A stretch of 35,696 nt of DNA, taken from Pseudomonadota bacterium. GTDB lineage: Bacteria > Pseudomonadota > Gammaproteobacteria > Berkiellales > Berkiellaceae. Made by a program: the position numbers and the translations under genes. The stretch is taken from NCBI GenBank assembly GCA_018241965.1, contig JAFECS010000022.1, positions 1 to 35,696 on the forward strand, given 5' to 3'. The notes beneath the pieces are model-generated. The model made no database searches. It worked only from the letters and a program-made list of their open reading frames with translations, and was not told the DNA's origin. Below, in pieces: positions 14,807-22,202 of this stretch. Numbering within the stretch: position 1 is the stretch's first letter; every line of letters starts with the position of its first letter.

Positions 14807-16870
14807 ATGGGTTTTATTTCAACTGAACCTGGTTATCAGCTTCCTGAAGAAATCAATGAAATGAACATTGATGAAAGACTTATCTATAAAGATAGCCTTA
14901 TTCTCGGGCACCTTAGTGAAAAAGATATTCTTGTTGTGCAAGTCCCTATCACAGAAAAGATCGAAGATTTAATTTCCTGGATAGACAATATGGCTCCGAC
15001 AGATGCTGAGCCGCTGGCCAGAAGTGGTTTTAGTAAAGCATTTACGGTGGAGCATAACCCTTTTGCTTTGCATTTTGCAGCCAAAGATGGCGATGTTGAA
15101 AAAATGCAAAGGCTAATAGAACAAGGGTACGAGGTCAATGCCGAGCCAGAGAAGCACTTAAGCGCTAGGCCTTTACATTTTGCTGCATTTGCGGGCAATG
15201 CCAATGCGGTTTCATTATTACTGAATTTGGGTGCCGATGTGAATGATGGCGCCTATGGTGGCAATACAGCGTTACACTTAGCATTAAAAAATCATCATTA
15301 TCAAGTGGCTTGTCTTCTTGTGCAACAAGGCGCTAACCCACAGCAGCTTAATGGCGACGGTAAAAATCCGATTTCTTATTTATTAGCCGATTTATACGAT
15401 CATGTTGTCAATGCAAAAGCGAGTGACTCTTTAGCAGCTATTCAGGAAATTATTGATACCATTGGTTTGTTTAGCACTACAGCGCAAGAAGCTCTTGTTA
15501 GCAGTGATTCATTTACCAATCATAATGGGCAACTGTATTATGCTCCCTTGCCAGTGGTGACAGAGCTTAAAATAATTGCTTCTCATGCCTCAACAGAAAC
15601 GGTGCAAAAGCAAGTTTTAAGGTGTGCCGAGGATTTAGCAAAGATAGAAAATGGGCACCAAAGTTACTTATCAGCACTTAATCTAATGCATCGCTTTCCA
15701 ACAGGTGGGGTTTATGAACTTTCACTGAATGAAAACAAAACCATTCACATGGTCTCTGAAGGGCATTTTTCGCTGTTTACCACAGAGCTTGCTAAGGATT
15801 CTCTTGGGGCGTATTTACAAACCATTTCCAATAACACACATTCTAAACTAGAAAAAGATATTTTTAACAGCGTATATCAAATTTATGAACGCGCAGCAAA
15901 ATATTGTGCTAATGCTCATTTTGAATCTACCTATCAGGATGCCAATACCCATTTTCATCTAAAGGATACAGTATTATTACCTTCTGGTTGGCGGGGGCAT
16001 TTTGTGGATGTGATTTTATCAAAAGCCCAAGAACTTTATGCTACAGCCAATAGTGGAGACAGGTACAATGGTGAGCCAGATATATATGATCAAGGTTCTT
16101 CAGAACCTGGTTTAGAATCAGGTTTGTTGTTCTATGCCTTACAAGAACCCAATAAAATTGATGAAGCTTTTATGCAAAATACTTTGAACAATGGTTCAAG
16201 AAGCTATTTAGAATTTGATCAACAATTACGTTATGGTTTATCGCATAAAGTTTTTGAAATCCATAACCCTGATCAAGAATTTGGAAATTGTGGCTGGGAA
16301 AGCCATCGCGATGCTGTAGAAGGGATTATTTTTATTGAATTGCTGAATAAGAAAGTTCCTGTTGAGGAAGCTACCCATTTAGCCAAGGAATTTTATCATG
16401 GATGGGATCAATTTCATGGTCATTATGTTATTGACCAGTATATGGCGCATAAGCCCGGTTTAGAAGCACAAGCGTTAGTCGATATTTTTAAACAACTACA
16501 ATGTAAGCCAACAACTGAAATGCCAGAGGTTGTTTTGCATAAAAATGCTTCTCATGCGCAAAAAATTGTCGATGTTTTACAGTCTGAAAAATATATCGAA
16601 GGTTTTAAAGCTATTTTGGTGAAGATGAGTGAAGACCTTCCAACAAATCATGAGATCTTAGATAAATTAAAACAAGATTATCATGTAGATGTTGATACGT
16701 TTGTGCATGAAGCACAGCAAACCGAACATGCCAATGCAACCGAAGTTGTAGCGCCGCAAATACCGGATATGGTGCCCATGGCACACGAGCATGGACCAAG
16801 CCCATTTTTTAATATTGCGCATCAAATGTTAGCTGAGCCGGCATTGCATATGCCGGAGATTGTGTTGTAG
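14807..16870 (+). CDS. Ankyrin-repeat protein with possible permuted papain-like domain
   Basis: This 687-aa protein has three clear ankyrin repeats at about 84-183: NPFALHFAAKDGDVEKMQRL, RPLHFAAFAGNANAVSLLL and GNTALHLALKNHHYQVACLL, with G-x-(D/N)V-type turns between them. The rest is of unknown family. LPSGWRGHFVDVILSK (391-406) with NSGDR (415-419) recalls a catalytic-His segment, and QEFGNCGWESH (490-500) recalls a catalytic-Cys segment. The order His398-Asn415-Cys495 would suit a circularly permuted papain-like peptidase. That is a motif-level guess. Ankyrin proteins with such tails are frequent type IV effectors in Legionellales. No signal peptide is seen. A solitary copy of the palindromic repeat begins 6 bp after the stop. 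Confidence 0.8.
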   Translation: MGFISTEPGYQLPEEINEMNIDERLIYKDSLILGHLSEKDILVVQVPITEKIEDLISWIDNMAPTDAEPLARSGFSKAFTVEHNPFALHFAAKDGDVEKMQRLIEQGYEVNAEPEKHLSARPLHFAAFAGNANAVSLLLNLGADVNDGAYGGNTALHLALKNHHYQVACLLVQQGANPQQLNGDGKNPISYLLADLYDHVVNAKASDSLAAIQEIIDTIGLFSTTAQEALVSSDSFTNHNGQLYYAPLPVVTELKIIASHASTETVQKQVLRCAEDLAKIENGHQSYLSALNLMHRFPTGGVYELSLNENKTIHMVSEGHFSLFTTELAKDSLGAYLQTISNNTHSKLEKDIFNSVYQIYERAAKYCANAHFESTYQDANTHFHLKDTVLLPSGWRGHFVDVILSKAQELYATANSGDRYNGEPDIYDQGSSEPGLESGLLFYALQEPNKIDEAFMQNTLNNGSRSYLEFDQQLRYGLSHKVFEIHNPDQEFGNCGWESHRDAVEGIIFIELLNKKVPVEEATHLAKEFYHGWDQFHGHYVIDQYMAHKPGLEAQALVDIFKQLQCKPTTEMPEVVLHKNASHAQKIVDVLQSEKYIEGFKAILVKMSEDLPTNHEILDKLKQDYHVDVDTFVHEAQQTEHANATEVVAPQIPDMVPMAHEHGPSPFFNIAHQMLAEPALHMPEIVL

Positions 16871-16876
16871 TAAGGG

Positions 16877-16993
16877 GCTGATATATCGCTGCTACCGCAG
16901 CGAGAAGAGGGGGGTGGGGAGCTTGTTTACCCCACGCTCAATTGCTAAGAGCAATTTCACGCGGGGCTAATATATCTCGCTGCCACAGCAGCG
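16877..16993. repeat. Solitary copy of the island's palindromic repeat unit
   Basis: The unit contains a small hairpin CGCTGC-TACC-GCAGCG (16887-16902), a larger hairpin from CCCC at 16930 to GGGG at 16966 with inner stem AATTGCT/AGCAATT, and a second small hairpin CGCTGC-CACA-GCAGCG (16978-16993). The same unit recurs in the arrays on both sides of the transposase gene 1.6 kb away, so this looks like a transposase-less (non-autonomous) copy. Confidence 0.85.
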
Positions 16994-17020
16994 AAAAAAT
17001 GGTCAATTTACATCAATTGC

Positions 17021-18013
17021 TTAAGGAGCCGCTTTTTTCTTTTTAATAATATCATCATATTTGCTTTCAATTTTGTAACCTGCGCCTTTTTGAAGTTTTG
17101 CTCCTTTATCAATTCTTTCATTAACTTCACTATCAACAGCTTTGTTTATGTCAGCCATATGCTCCTTAAATTGTTCAGGTGTACATTGATTTTTTAAAAA
17201 GGTAATCATTTGTTCAATAACTTTTGCACCAGGCGGGTTATGACGCAATTCATCATGCACTTCAAAAGTAACAATGAACTTTTTTATCATCTCAAAAGCC
17301 ACACCAGGATGTAAGGCATTATTCAAATTGTTTTGCATGTTTGCTAAAAGTTCTGTCATTGTTTGACGAGTTAATTGTTTTTCGGTAGGTGACTTTTCTT
17401 GAAATATTTGTGTTTTTCGTCCGCCACCTTCAGTTGGATTGGTTTTAGCTTTTACCATTTTGTTTATAATTTCGATTTGCTTATTCAGATTTTCAAGTTC
17501 TTGTTGATATGTAAATAGCTTTGTTTTCGTGAGTGCATTTAAAGCCTCTTGCCCTTGTTGCCACAGATATTGACCAAGTAGTTGTGCACTCACTTCTAGT
17601 CCCTGGTGATTGGCTTTTTCAAGTTCAGATTTCAGTGCTTGAGCTTGCGTGTTCAATTTATTGATATTGGTTTTAAAACGGCCCACAATGGTTTCTGGCG
17701 AAGCCTTTTTAGTTAGGTCTTCGTAAACGCTATCGACATCATTTCCAAACATTGCATTATAAGTGCTGTCTTGCGTTCTGCTGCTTAAATCGCAAGCTCC
17801 CTCAGGCATCAGATCGCGCATGGCCTCTAATTGATTTAGCAATGCTTTTAATTTTTGCGGATCCTCAACAAAAAAACAGTTCTTTAATTGAGGGTTTCTT
17901 TCAATATAGCGCAATGTAAAATGGGCTAACTCACAGAGCTTGTCTAAATGAATAGCCAGGGCAATCATTTCTTTTAAGGCAATAGTGGCCGGTAAATTTT
18001 TATCTAATGACAT
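17021..18013 (-). CDS. Hypothetical coiled-coil protein, possible effector
   Basis: The 330-aa protein is of no family I recognise. It is mostly alpha-helical with a probable coiled coil around the middle (YQQELENLNKQIEIINKMVK) and another stretch with QALKSELEKANHQG. It has no signal peptide or membrane helix. A Gly/Lys break (EGGGRKTQ) separates two helical halves, and the protein ends in a basic tail, IIKKKKAAP. It is monocistronic, flanked by palindromic repeat units on both sides, within the accessory island. An effector role is inferred from context only. Confidence 0.7.
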   Translation of the reverse strand: MSLDKNLPATIALKEMIALAIHLDKLCELAHFTLRYIERNPQLKNCFFVEDPQKLKALLNQLEAMRDLMPEGACDLSSRTQDSTYNAMFGNDVDSVYEDLTKKASPETIVGRFKTNINKLNTQAQALKSELEKANHQGLEVSAQLLGQYLWQQGQEALNALTKTKLFTYQQELENLNKQIEIINKMVKAKTNPTEGGGRKTQIFQEKSPTEKQLTRQTMTELLANMQNNLNNALHPGVAFEMIKKFIVTFEVHDELRHNPPGAKVIEQMITFLKNQCTPEQFKEHMADINKAVDSEVNERIDKGAKLQKGAGYKIESKYDDIIKKKKAAP

Positions 18014-18068
18014 AATTTATATCCGATGACTATGTGGTTAGATATAAATCTTAGTCTAAGAACGACGA

Positions 18069-18097
18069 AGGATATTTTTAACTGTATGTAATTTCAA
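18069..18097 (-). promoter_or_regulatory. Candidate promoter for the 330-aa gene
   Basis: On the minus strand a -35 TTGAAA (18092-18097) and -10 TATCCT (18069-18074) are spaced by 17 bp. Transcription would start about 50 nt before ATG 18013. The match is moderate. Confidence 0.4.
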
Positions 18098-18133
18098 TTT
18101 CTATAGGCTATGCAAAAATGCATATTATCTCCT

Positions 18134-18554
18134 CTCTGCGGTAGCAGCCTCGCATGAAGTTTGCTTTTATGCAAAAAAGCATATTTTATTTTTTTCGCTG
18201 CTGTAGCAGCGAGATATATCGGACCATGCAATATTTCTTCTCTTTCGTTGCGGTAGCAACGAGATATATTAGCCCCGCGTGATATTTGCTCTTAGCAAAT
18301 TGAGCGTGGGGTGAAATGACCATGCAATATTTCTTCTCTTTCGTTGCGGTAGCAACGAGATATATTAGACCCGCGTGAAATTGCTTTTAGCAATTGAGCG
18401 TGGGGTGAAATGACCATGCAATATTTCTTCTCTTTCGTTGCGGTAGCAACGAGATATATTAGCCCCGCGTAAAATTGCTTTTAGCAATTGAGCGTGGGGT
18501 AGAGCGACATACCCCTCCCTCCTCTTCTCTTCTCGCTGCGGCAGCAGCGAGACT
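18134..18554 (-). repeat. Left array of palindromic repeats beside the HUH transposase
   Basis: Small hairpins occur at 18196-18211, 18246-18261, 18342-18357, 18436-18451 and 18534-18549, with a degenerate one at 18134-18149. Stems are CGTTGC/GCAACG or CGCTGC/GCAGCG. Larger hairpins (CCCC...GGGG with inner AATTGCT-type stem) lie between them at 18273-18311, 18369-18405 and 18463-18499. The middle copies repeat with a period of about 94-96 bp. The array is the reverse complement of the one on the other side of the transposase gene. The stretch 18014-18617 holds nothing else but the promoter noted for the 330-aa gene. Confidence 0.9.
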
Positions 18555-19204
18555 AGCAATATGCATTCAACTCATTAATAATTTGCCTCTCAATAATCGT
18601 CATCAAGGAGGTAGCATATGACGCATTCTTATCGAGCCCATTATTTTCACATTGTTTGGGGAACTCGAAATCGGGAGAAATGGATTACACCAGAAATTCA
18701 ACCTGATTTATACAATTACATTAATGGCATAATTAGAAATTATAAAGGAGCCCTCTTAAAAGCAGGAGGAATGTCAGATCATATTCATTTACTAATAGGA
18801 TTAAATGTTCCAAGTAAGTTTATTGAAATAATTAGAGATGTAAAATCATATTCAACCACCTGGATAAGGAAAAACAATCCTAATCATGCCATGTTTGCAT
18901 GGCAAGAAGGGTATGGGTCATTTTCTGTTAGTTATTCTGGTATAGAGAATGTTTTACGATATATAGAAAATCAAGAGGAACATCATAAGATTATGACATT
19001 TGAAACAGAATATATCAGCTTGTTGAAAAAACATCACATTGTCTATGATGAAAGATTTGTTTTGTGAGTCTCGCTGCTGCCGCAGCGAGAAGGGGGGAGG
19101 GGGTATCGCTCTACCCCACGCTCAATTGCTAAGAGCAATTTCACGCGGGGCTAATATATCTCGTTGCTACCGCAACGAAAGAGAAGAAATATTGCATGGT
19201 CATT
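18409..19204 (+). mobile_element. RAYT-type element: HUH transposase between about 140-bp inverted repeats
   Basis: The left arm (18409-18554), read as reverse complement, matches the right arm (19067-19204): the first 26 nt nearest the gene are identical, followed by a G-rich spacer with small length differences, the large hairpin, the CGTTGC hairpin and 27 identical nt ending in GCATGGTCATT. The arms enclose the IS200-like transposase gene. Further repeat units continue outward on both sides. This arrangement fits transposases associated with palindromic (REP-like) sequences, here with arms much longer than classic REPs. Confidence 0.75.
18618..19067 (+). CDS. tnpA: IS200-like HUH transposase (REP-associated tyrosine transposase type)
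   Basis: The 149-aa single-domain Y1 HUH nuclease is of the IS200/IS605 TnpA type. The metal-binding HUH motif is His55-Ile-His57 in SDHIHLLI, and the catalytic tyrosine is most likely Tyr115 in NVLRYIENQEEHH. The typical end LLKKHHIVYDERFVL is present. The family cuts and joins single-stranded DNA at hairpins. A strong AAGGAGG ribosome site (18605-18611) precedes ATG 18618, and the frame is intact, so the gene may be active. It lies exactly between inverted arrays of small hairpins, which are its likely substrates. There is no tnpB. Confidence 0.93.
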   Translation: MTHSYRAHYFHIVWGTRNREKWITPEIQPDLYNYINGIIRNYKGALLKAGGMSDHIHLLIGLNVPSKFIEIIRDVKSYSTTWIRKNNPNHAMFAWQEGYGSFSVSYSGIENVLRYIENQEEHHKIMTFETEYISLLKKHHIVYDERFVL

Positions 19205-19416
19205 CGATATATTTCGCTGCTGCCGCAGCGAGAAGGGGGAAGGGGGCATCGCACTACCCCACGCTCAATTTGCTAAGAGCAAATTTCACGCGGGGCTAAT
19301 ATATCTCGTTGCTACCGCAACGAAAGAGAAGAAATATTGCATGGTCATTTCACCCCACGCTCAATTGCTAAAAGCAATTTCACGCGGGGCTAATATATCT
19401 CGTTGCTACCGCAACG
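19067..19416 (+). repeat. Right array of palindromic repeats beside the HUH transposase
   Basis: Small hairpins lie at 19072-19087, 19162-19177, 19215-19230, 19307-19322 and 19401-19416. Large hairpins lie at 19114-19150, 19257-19295 and 19353-19389. The copy at 19257 has a longer inner stem (AATTTGCT with AGCAAATT) than its siblings (AATTGCT with AGCAATT), so both arms changed together. The array ends 14 bp before the stop codon of accC and fills the whole 19068-19430 gap; no gene is seen in it. Confidence 0.9.
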
Positions 19417-19430
19417 AAAGAGTAACAGGA

Positions 19431-20771
19431 TTAATTCTTAATCTTCTCTTCCAAATAATGAATCGTCGTCCCACCTTGCTTGAAATTGGCATCCTGTATC
19501 AGCTCTTGATGCAGCGGAATATTGGTCTTAATACCATCTATCACCACTTCGCTTAAAGCATTACGCATACGGCGAATGGCCTCGGCGCGGTTATTACCAA
19601 AAGCAATTAACTTCGCAATAAGAGAGTCATAATTGGGCGGTACTTGATAGGAACTATAAATATGCGAATCAATACGGATCCCAGGTCCCCCTGGGGCATG
19701 ATACCAAGTAATTTTGCCGGGGCAGGGAATAAAGGTTTTAGGATCTTCAGCATTGATGCGGCATTCAATAGCATGCCCTGTAATTTTGACATCTTGTTGG
19801 CGAATACTTAGTTTTTCACCACTGGCGATTTTAAGTTGCTCTTTAACAATATCCACGCCGGTGATCATTTCGGTGACAGGATGTTCCACCTGTACACGGG
19901 TATTCATCTCGATGAAATAAAATTCACCGTCTTGATAAAGGAATTCAAAGGTACCTGCACCGCGGTAATTAATTCTAATACATGCATCCACACAAATTTT
20001 ACCAATCGCTTGGCGTTGCGCTTCTGTTATGCCAGGAGCTGGCGCTTCTTCAAGGACTTTTTGGTGACGTCTTTGCATGGAACAATCGCGTTCACCTAAA
20101 TGAATGGCATTGCCTTGGCCATCGGCTAACACTTGGATCTCAATATGGCGTGGCTTTTCTAAATATTTCTCCATGTATACCATGCTATTATTAAAAGCGG
20201 CAGAAGCTTCTGTTCTGGTTAATGAAATCGCATTTAATAAAGTGGCATCACTGTGCACCACGCGCATCCCACGTCCACCACCACCGCCAGCTGCTTTAAT
20301 AATCACAGGGTAGCCAATATCACGGGCAATTTTTAAATTGAGTTTGTCATCATCAGTTAAGGGGCCATCAGATCCCGGGACACAAGGCACACCGGCTTCT
20401 TTCATGGCTTTAATAGCAGAAACTTTATCACCCATTAAACGAATAGTTTCAGGCCGTGGCCCGATGAAAGTAAAACCACTTTCTTCAACGCGCTCTGCAA
20501 AGTCTGCATTTTCAGCTAAAAAGCCATAACCCGGATGTATAGCAACCGCATCGGTAATTTCTGCGGCAGTAATAATAGCAGGAATATTTAAATAGCTTTC
20601 AGGAGAGGGTGCTCTGCCTATGCAAATTGCTTCATCTGCTAATCGAACCGGGAGCAGATCTCTATCTACAGTAGAATAAACGGCAACAGTTTTAATGCCT
20701 AACTCATGACAAGCACGTAAAATTCGTAAGGCAATTTCGCCTCGATTGGCTATGACAACCTTATCTAACAT
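19431..20771 (-). CDS. accC: Acetyl-CoA carboxylase biotin carboxylase subunit
   Basis: AccC carboxylates the biotin of BCCP with ATP and bicarbonate, the first half-reaction of malonyl-CoA synthesis. The 446-aa protein starts [20 protein letters not shown] and has the ATP-grasp glycine loop ([14 protein letters not shown]), [13 protein letters not shown], the [13 protein letters not shown] segment and the signature [16 protein letters not shown]. The start lies 9 bp after accB. Its 3' end runs straight into the repeat array, and the usual downstream neighbour prmA is displaced by 7.4 kb. Confidence 0.98.
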   Translation of the reverse strand: MLDKVVIANRGEIALRILRACHELGIKTVAVYSTVDRDLLPVRLADEAICIGRAPSPESYLNIPAIITAAEITDAVAIHPGYGFLAENADFAERVEESGFTFIGPRPETIRLMGDKVSAIKAMKEAGVPCVPGSDGPLTDDDKLNLKIARDIGYPVIIKAAGGGGGRGMRVVHSDATLLNAISLTRTEASAAFNNSMVYMEKYLEKPRHIEIQVLADGQGNAIHLGERDCSMQRRHQKVLEEAPAPGITEAQRQAIGKICVDACIRINYRGAGTFEFLYQDGEFYFIEMNTRVQVEHPVTEMITGVDIVKEQLKIASGEKLSIRQQDVKITGHAIECRINAEDPKTFIPCPGKITWYHAPGGPGIRIDSHIYSSYQVPPNYDSLIAKLIAFGNNRAEAIRRMRNALSEVVIDGIKTNIPLHQELIQDANFKQGGTTIHYLEEKIKN

Positions 20772-20780
20772 GTAACACCA

Positions 20781-21245
20781 TTACTTAATAACAAATAGGG
20801 GTTGGCCAAATTCAACAGGTTGACCATTTTCAACTAAAATGGCTGTAACTGTACCTGCTTTATCAGCTTCAATTTGATTGAGCATTTTCATTGCTTCAAC
20901 AATGCAAAGTGTGTCGCCCACTTGGACTTTTGAACCAATCTCAACAAAGGCAGGTTGATCTGGAGCTGGCGCACGATACATCGTTCCTACCATGGGAGAA
21001 GTTACCACATGTCCTTCAGGTAATTGAGCTTCAGCTGGGGGTGCTTCAGTTGTTGTGCTAGAAGTAACAGTCACATTCGCCGAATGCGGCACTGCTGTCA
21101 CCGGAGAAGATGCCATCACAATTTGTGGTGGATTTTCCATTTTGCGACTGATGCGAACAGATTCCTCGCCTTCACGAATTTCGATCTCGGCGATGCCTGA
21201 TTCTTCTAAGACTTCAATTAGTTTTTTAATCTTGCGAATATCCAT
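20781..21245 (-). CDS. accB: Biotin carboxyl carrier protein of acetyl-CoA carboxylase
   Basis: AccB carries biotin between AccC and the carboxyltransferase. The start is taken at the ATG ending at 21245 because [17 protein letters not shown] is the conserved N-terminus; a TTG two codons upstream is in frame. The 154-aa protein has an N-terminal helix region, a Pro/Ala/Thr-rich linker (about 45-75) and a C-terminal biotinyl domain with the acceptor Lys120 in [13 protein letters not shown]. It sits between aroQ and accC, the standard order. Confidence 0.97.
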   Translation of the reverse strand: MDIRKIKKLIEVLEESGIAEIEIREGEESVRISRKMENPPQIVMASSPVTAVPHSANVTVTSSTTTEAPPAEAQLPEGHVVTSPMVGTMYRAPAPDQPAFVEIGSKVQVGDTLCIVEAMKMLNQIEADKAGTVTAILVENGQPVEFGQPLFVIK

Positions 21246-21266
21246 GGTCAACTCATTGGTGATTAA

Positions 21267-21698
21267 TTAACAAAAATTCTCAAGTGCGGCAGATAGCGCT
21301 GCATAGTAACCCTGCGGACCAAGGCCACTGACCACACCCTGTGCAATATCAGATAAATAACTCAAATGTCTAAAGGTTTCGCGTGCATAAATATTGGAAA
21401 GATGAACTTCATAAAAAGGAATATTCACAGCCAAGAAAGCATCGCGTATGGCAATGCTGGTATGCGTGAAAGCCGCGGGATTGATAATAATCACATCTAC
21501 TTTGGCTTTGCTGGAAGCTTGGATTTTATCGATAATGTCGCGTTCGCTGTTGGACTGAAAGCATTCTAATTGATGCCCTTTGGCTAATCGCGTTAATTGC
21601 TGATCGATAGTTTTAAGCGTGGTTTTGCCATAGATGCTGAGCTCGCGTGTGCCCAACATGTTTAAGTTTGGTCCATGAATTATTAATATCTTTGCCAT
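21267..21698 (-). CDS. aroQ: Type II 3-dehydroquinate dehydratase
   Basis: AroQ dehydrates 3-dehydroquinate in the shikimate pathway. The 143-aa protein begins KILIIHGPNLNMLGTRE, the family N-terminus, with the catalytic Tyr in SIYGKTTLK, the INPAAFTHTSIAIRDA segment and the catalytic His in YEVHLSNIYARE. It is the first gene of the aroQ-accB-accC run. No convincing promoter stands out in the 500-bp gap upstream. Confidence 0.97.
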   Translation of the reverse strand: MAKILIIHGPNLNMLGTRELSIYGKTTLKTIDQQLTRLAKGHQLECFQSNSERDIIDKIQASSKAKVDVIIINPAAFTHTSIAIRDAFLAVNIPFYEVHLSNIYARETFRHLSYLSDIAQGVVSGLGPQGYYAALSAALENFC

Positions 21699-21795
21699 AA
21701 TGCTTGCTCGCTTTAAACTCTGCGTATTGTGGCCGATTAAAGTGACCCTGTCTATTAGATAATAGCAAATTCATGGAAGATAATTACTAAATCTT

Positions 21796-21823
21796 GCAAG
21801 ATAACGTAAATTAGCAACAAATT
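21796..21823 (+). repeat. 28-bp direct repeat, copy 1 (GCAAGATAACGTA type)
   Basis: Starts GCAAGATAACGTA and ends CAAATT. It agrees with the copy at 21997-22024 in 24 of 28 positions. The first 13 positions are identical. Confidence 0.6.
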
Positions 21824-21996
21824 GAGGTTTTTTCTAAAAAGGAAGGGTTGGCTTCGGCAAAGTTCTCATCAGAAACCAACTATATTTGGCAAGATATCAA
21901 CAATTACAATCTTGTTCACGTCAGATGTCTGCAAAATCTGAATTTTTCCTGAAAATTACCTACTTGCTTGTCTCGGTTTAAAAATCATTCATTTTT

Positions 21997-22024
21997 GCAA
22001 GATAACGTATTTTGGCAGCAAATT
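21997..22024 (+). repeat. 28-bp direct repeat, copy 2 (GCAAGATAACGTA type)
   Basis: Second copy, 201 bp after the first. A looser third copy near 22127-22164 keeps GCAAGATA and GCGTAAATTG but has about 10 extra bases between them. Confidence 0.6.
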
Positions 22025-22202
22025 CTCAAAAGATATCAACAAATAAGCTAAATTAACGAATTATAGCAACTTTTTGCTGTTTGCAGGCCCATTGTATTTG
22101 CCAAGGGGGCTTGCACCAAAGAGTGAGCAAGATACCCGAAGATGGCGTAAATTGCCACCAAGTTTTATCATTTTAATGACAATTAGTGAATTTTATCGAC
22201 TT

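Larger units (their letters stand above)
21699..22202. other. 504-bp non-coding gap with degenerate direct repeats
   Basis: No credible gene was found on either strand between aroQ and dsbD. The gap holds several related short motifs: a 28-bp repeat twice (21796-21823 and 21997-22024), a third interrupted copy near 22127-22164, and a 13-bp repeat AAGATATCAACAA at 21891-21903 and 22030-22042. It also must contain the promoter for aroQ-accB-accC. It may be a decayed mobile element, a regulatory array or a small RNA locus. Confidence 0.55.

Noticed and set aside
18134..18554. Regularly spaced repeats read as a CRISPR array
   Set aside because: The period is about 95 bp, the spacers are near-identical rather than unique, and no cas gene is present. 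The flanking HUH transposase explains them better.
19039..19299. Open frames running through the right repeat array (and 19164-19556)
   Set aside because: They are translations of the palindromic repeats (recurring ISRCYRNERE-like strings) and end in or read across the accC 3' region; no start signals or independent support.
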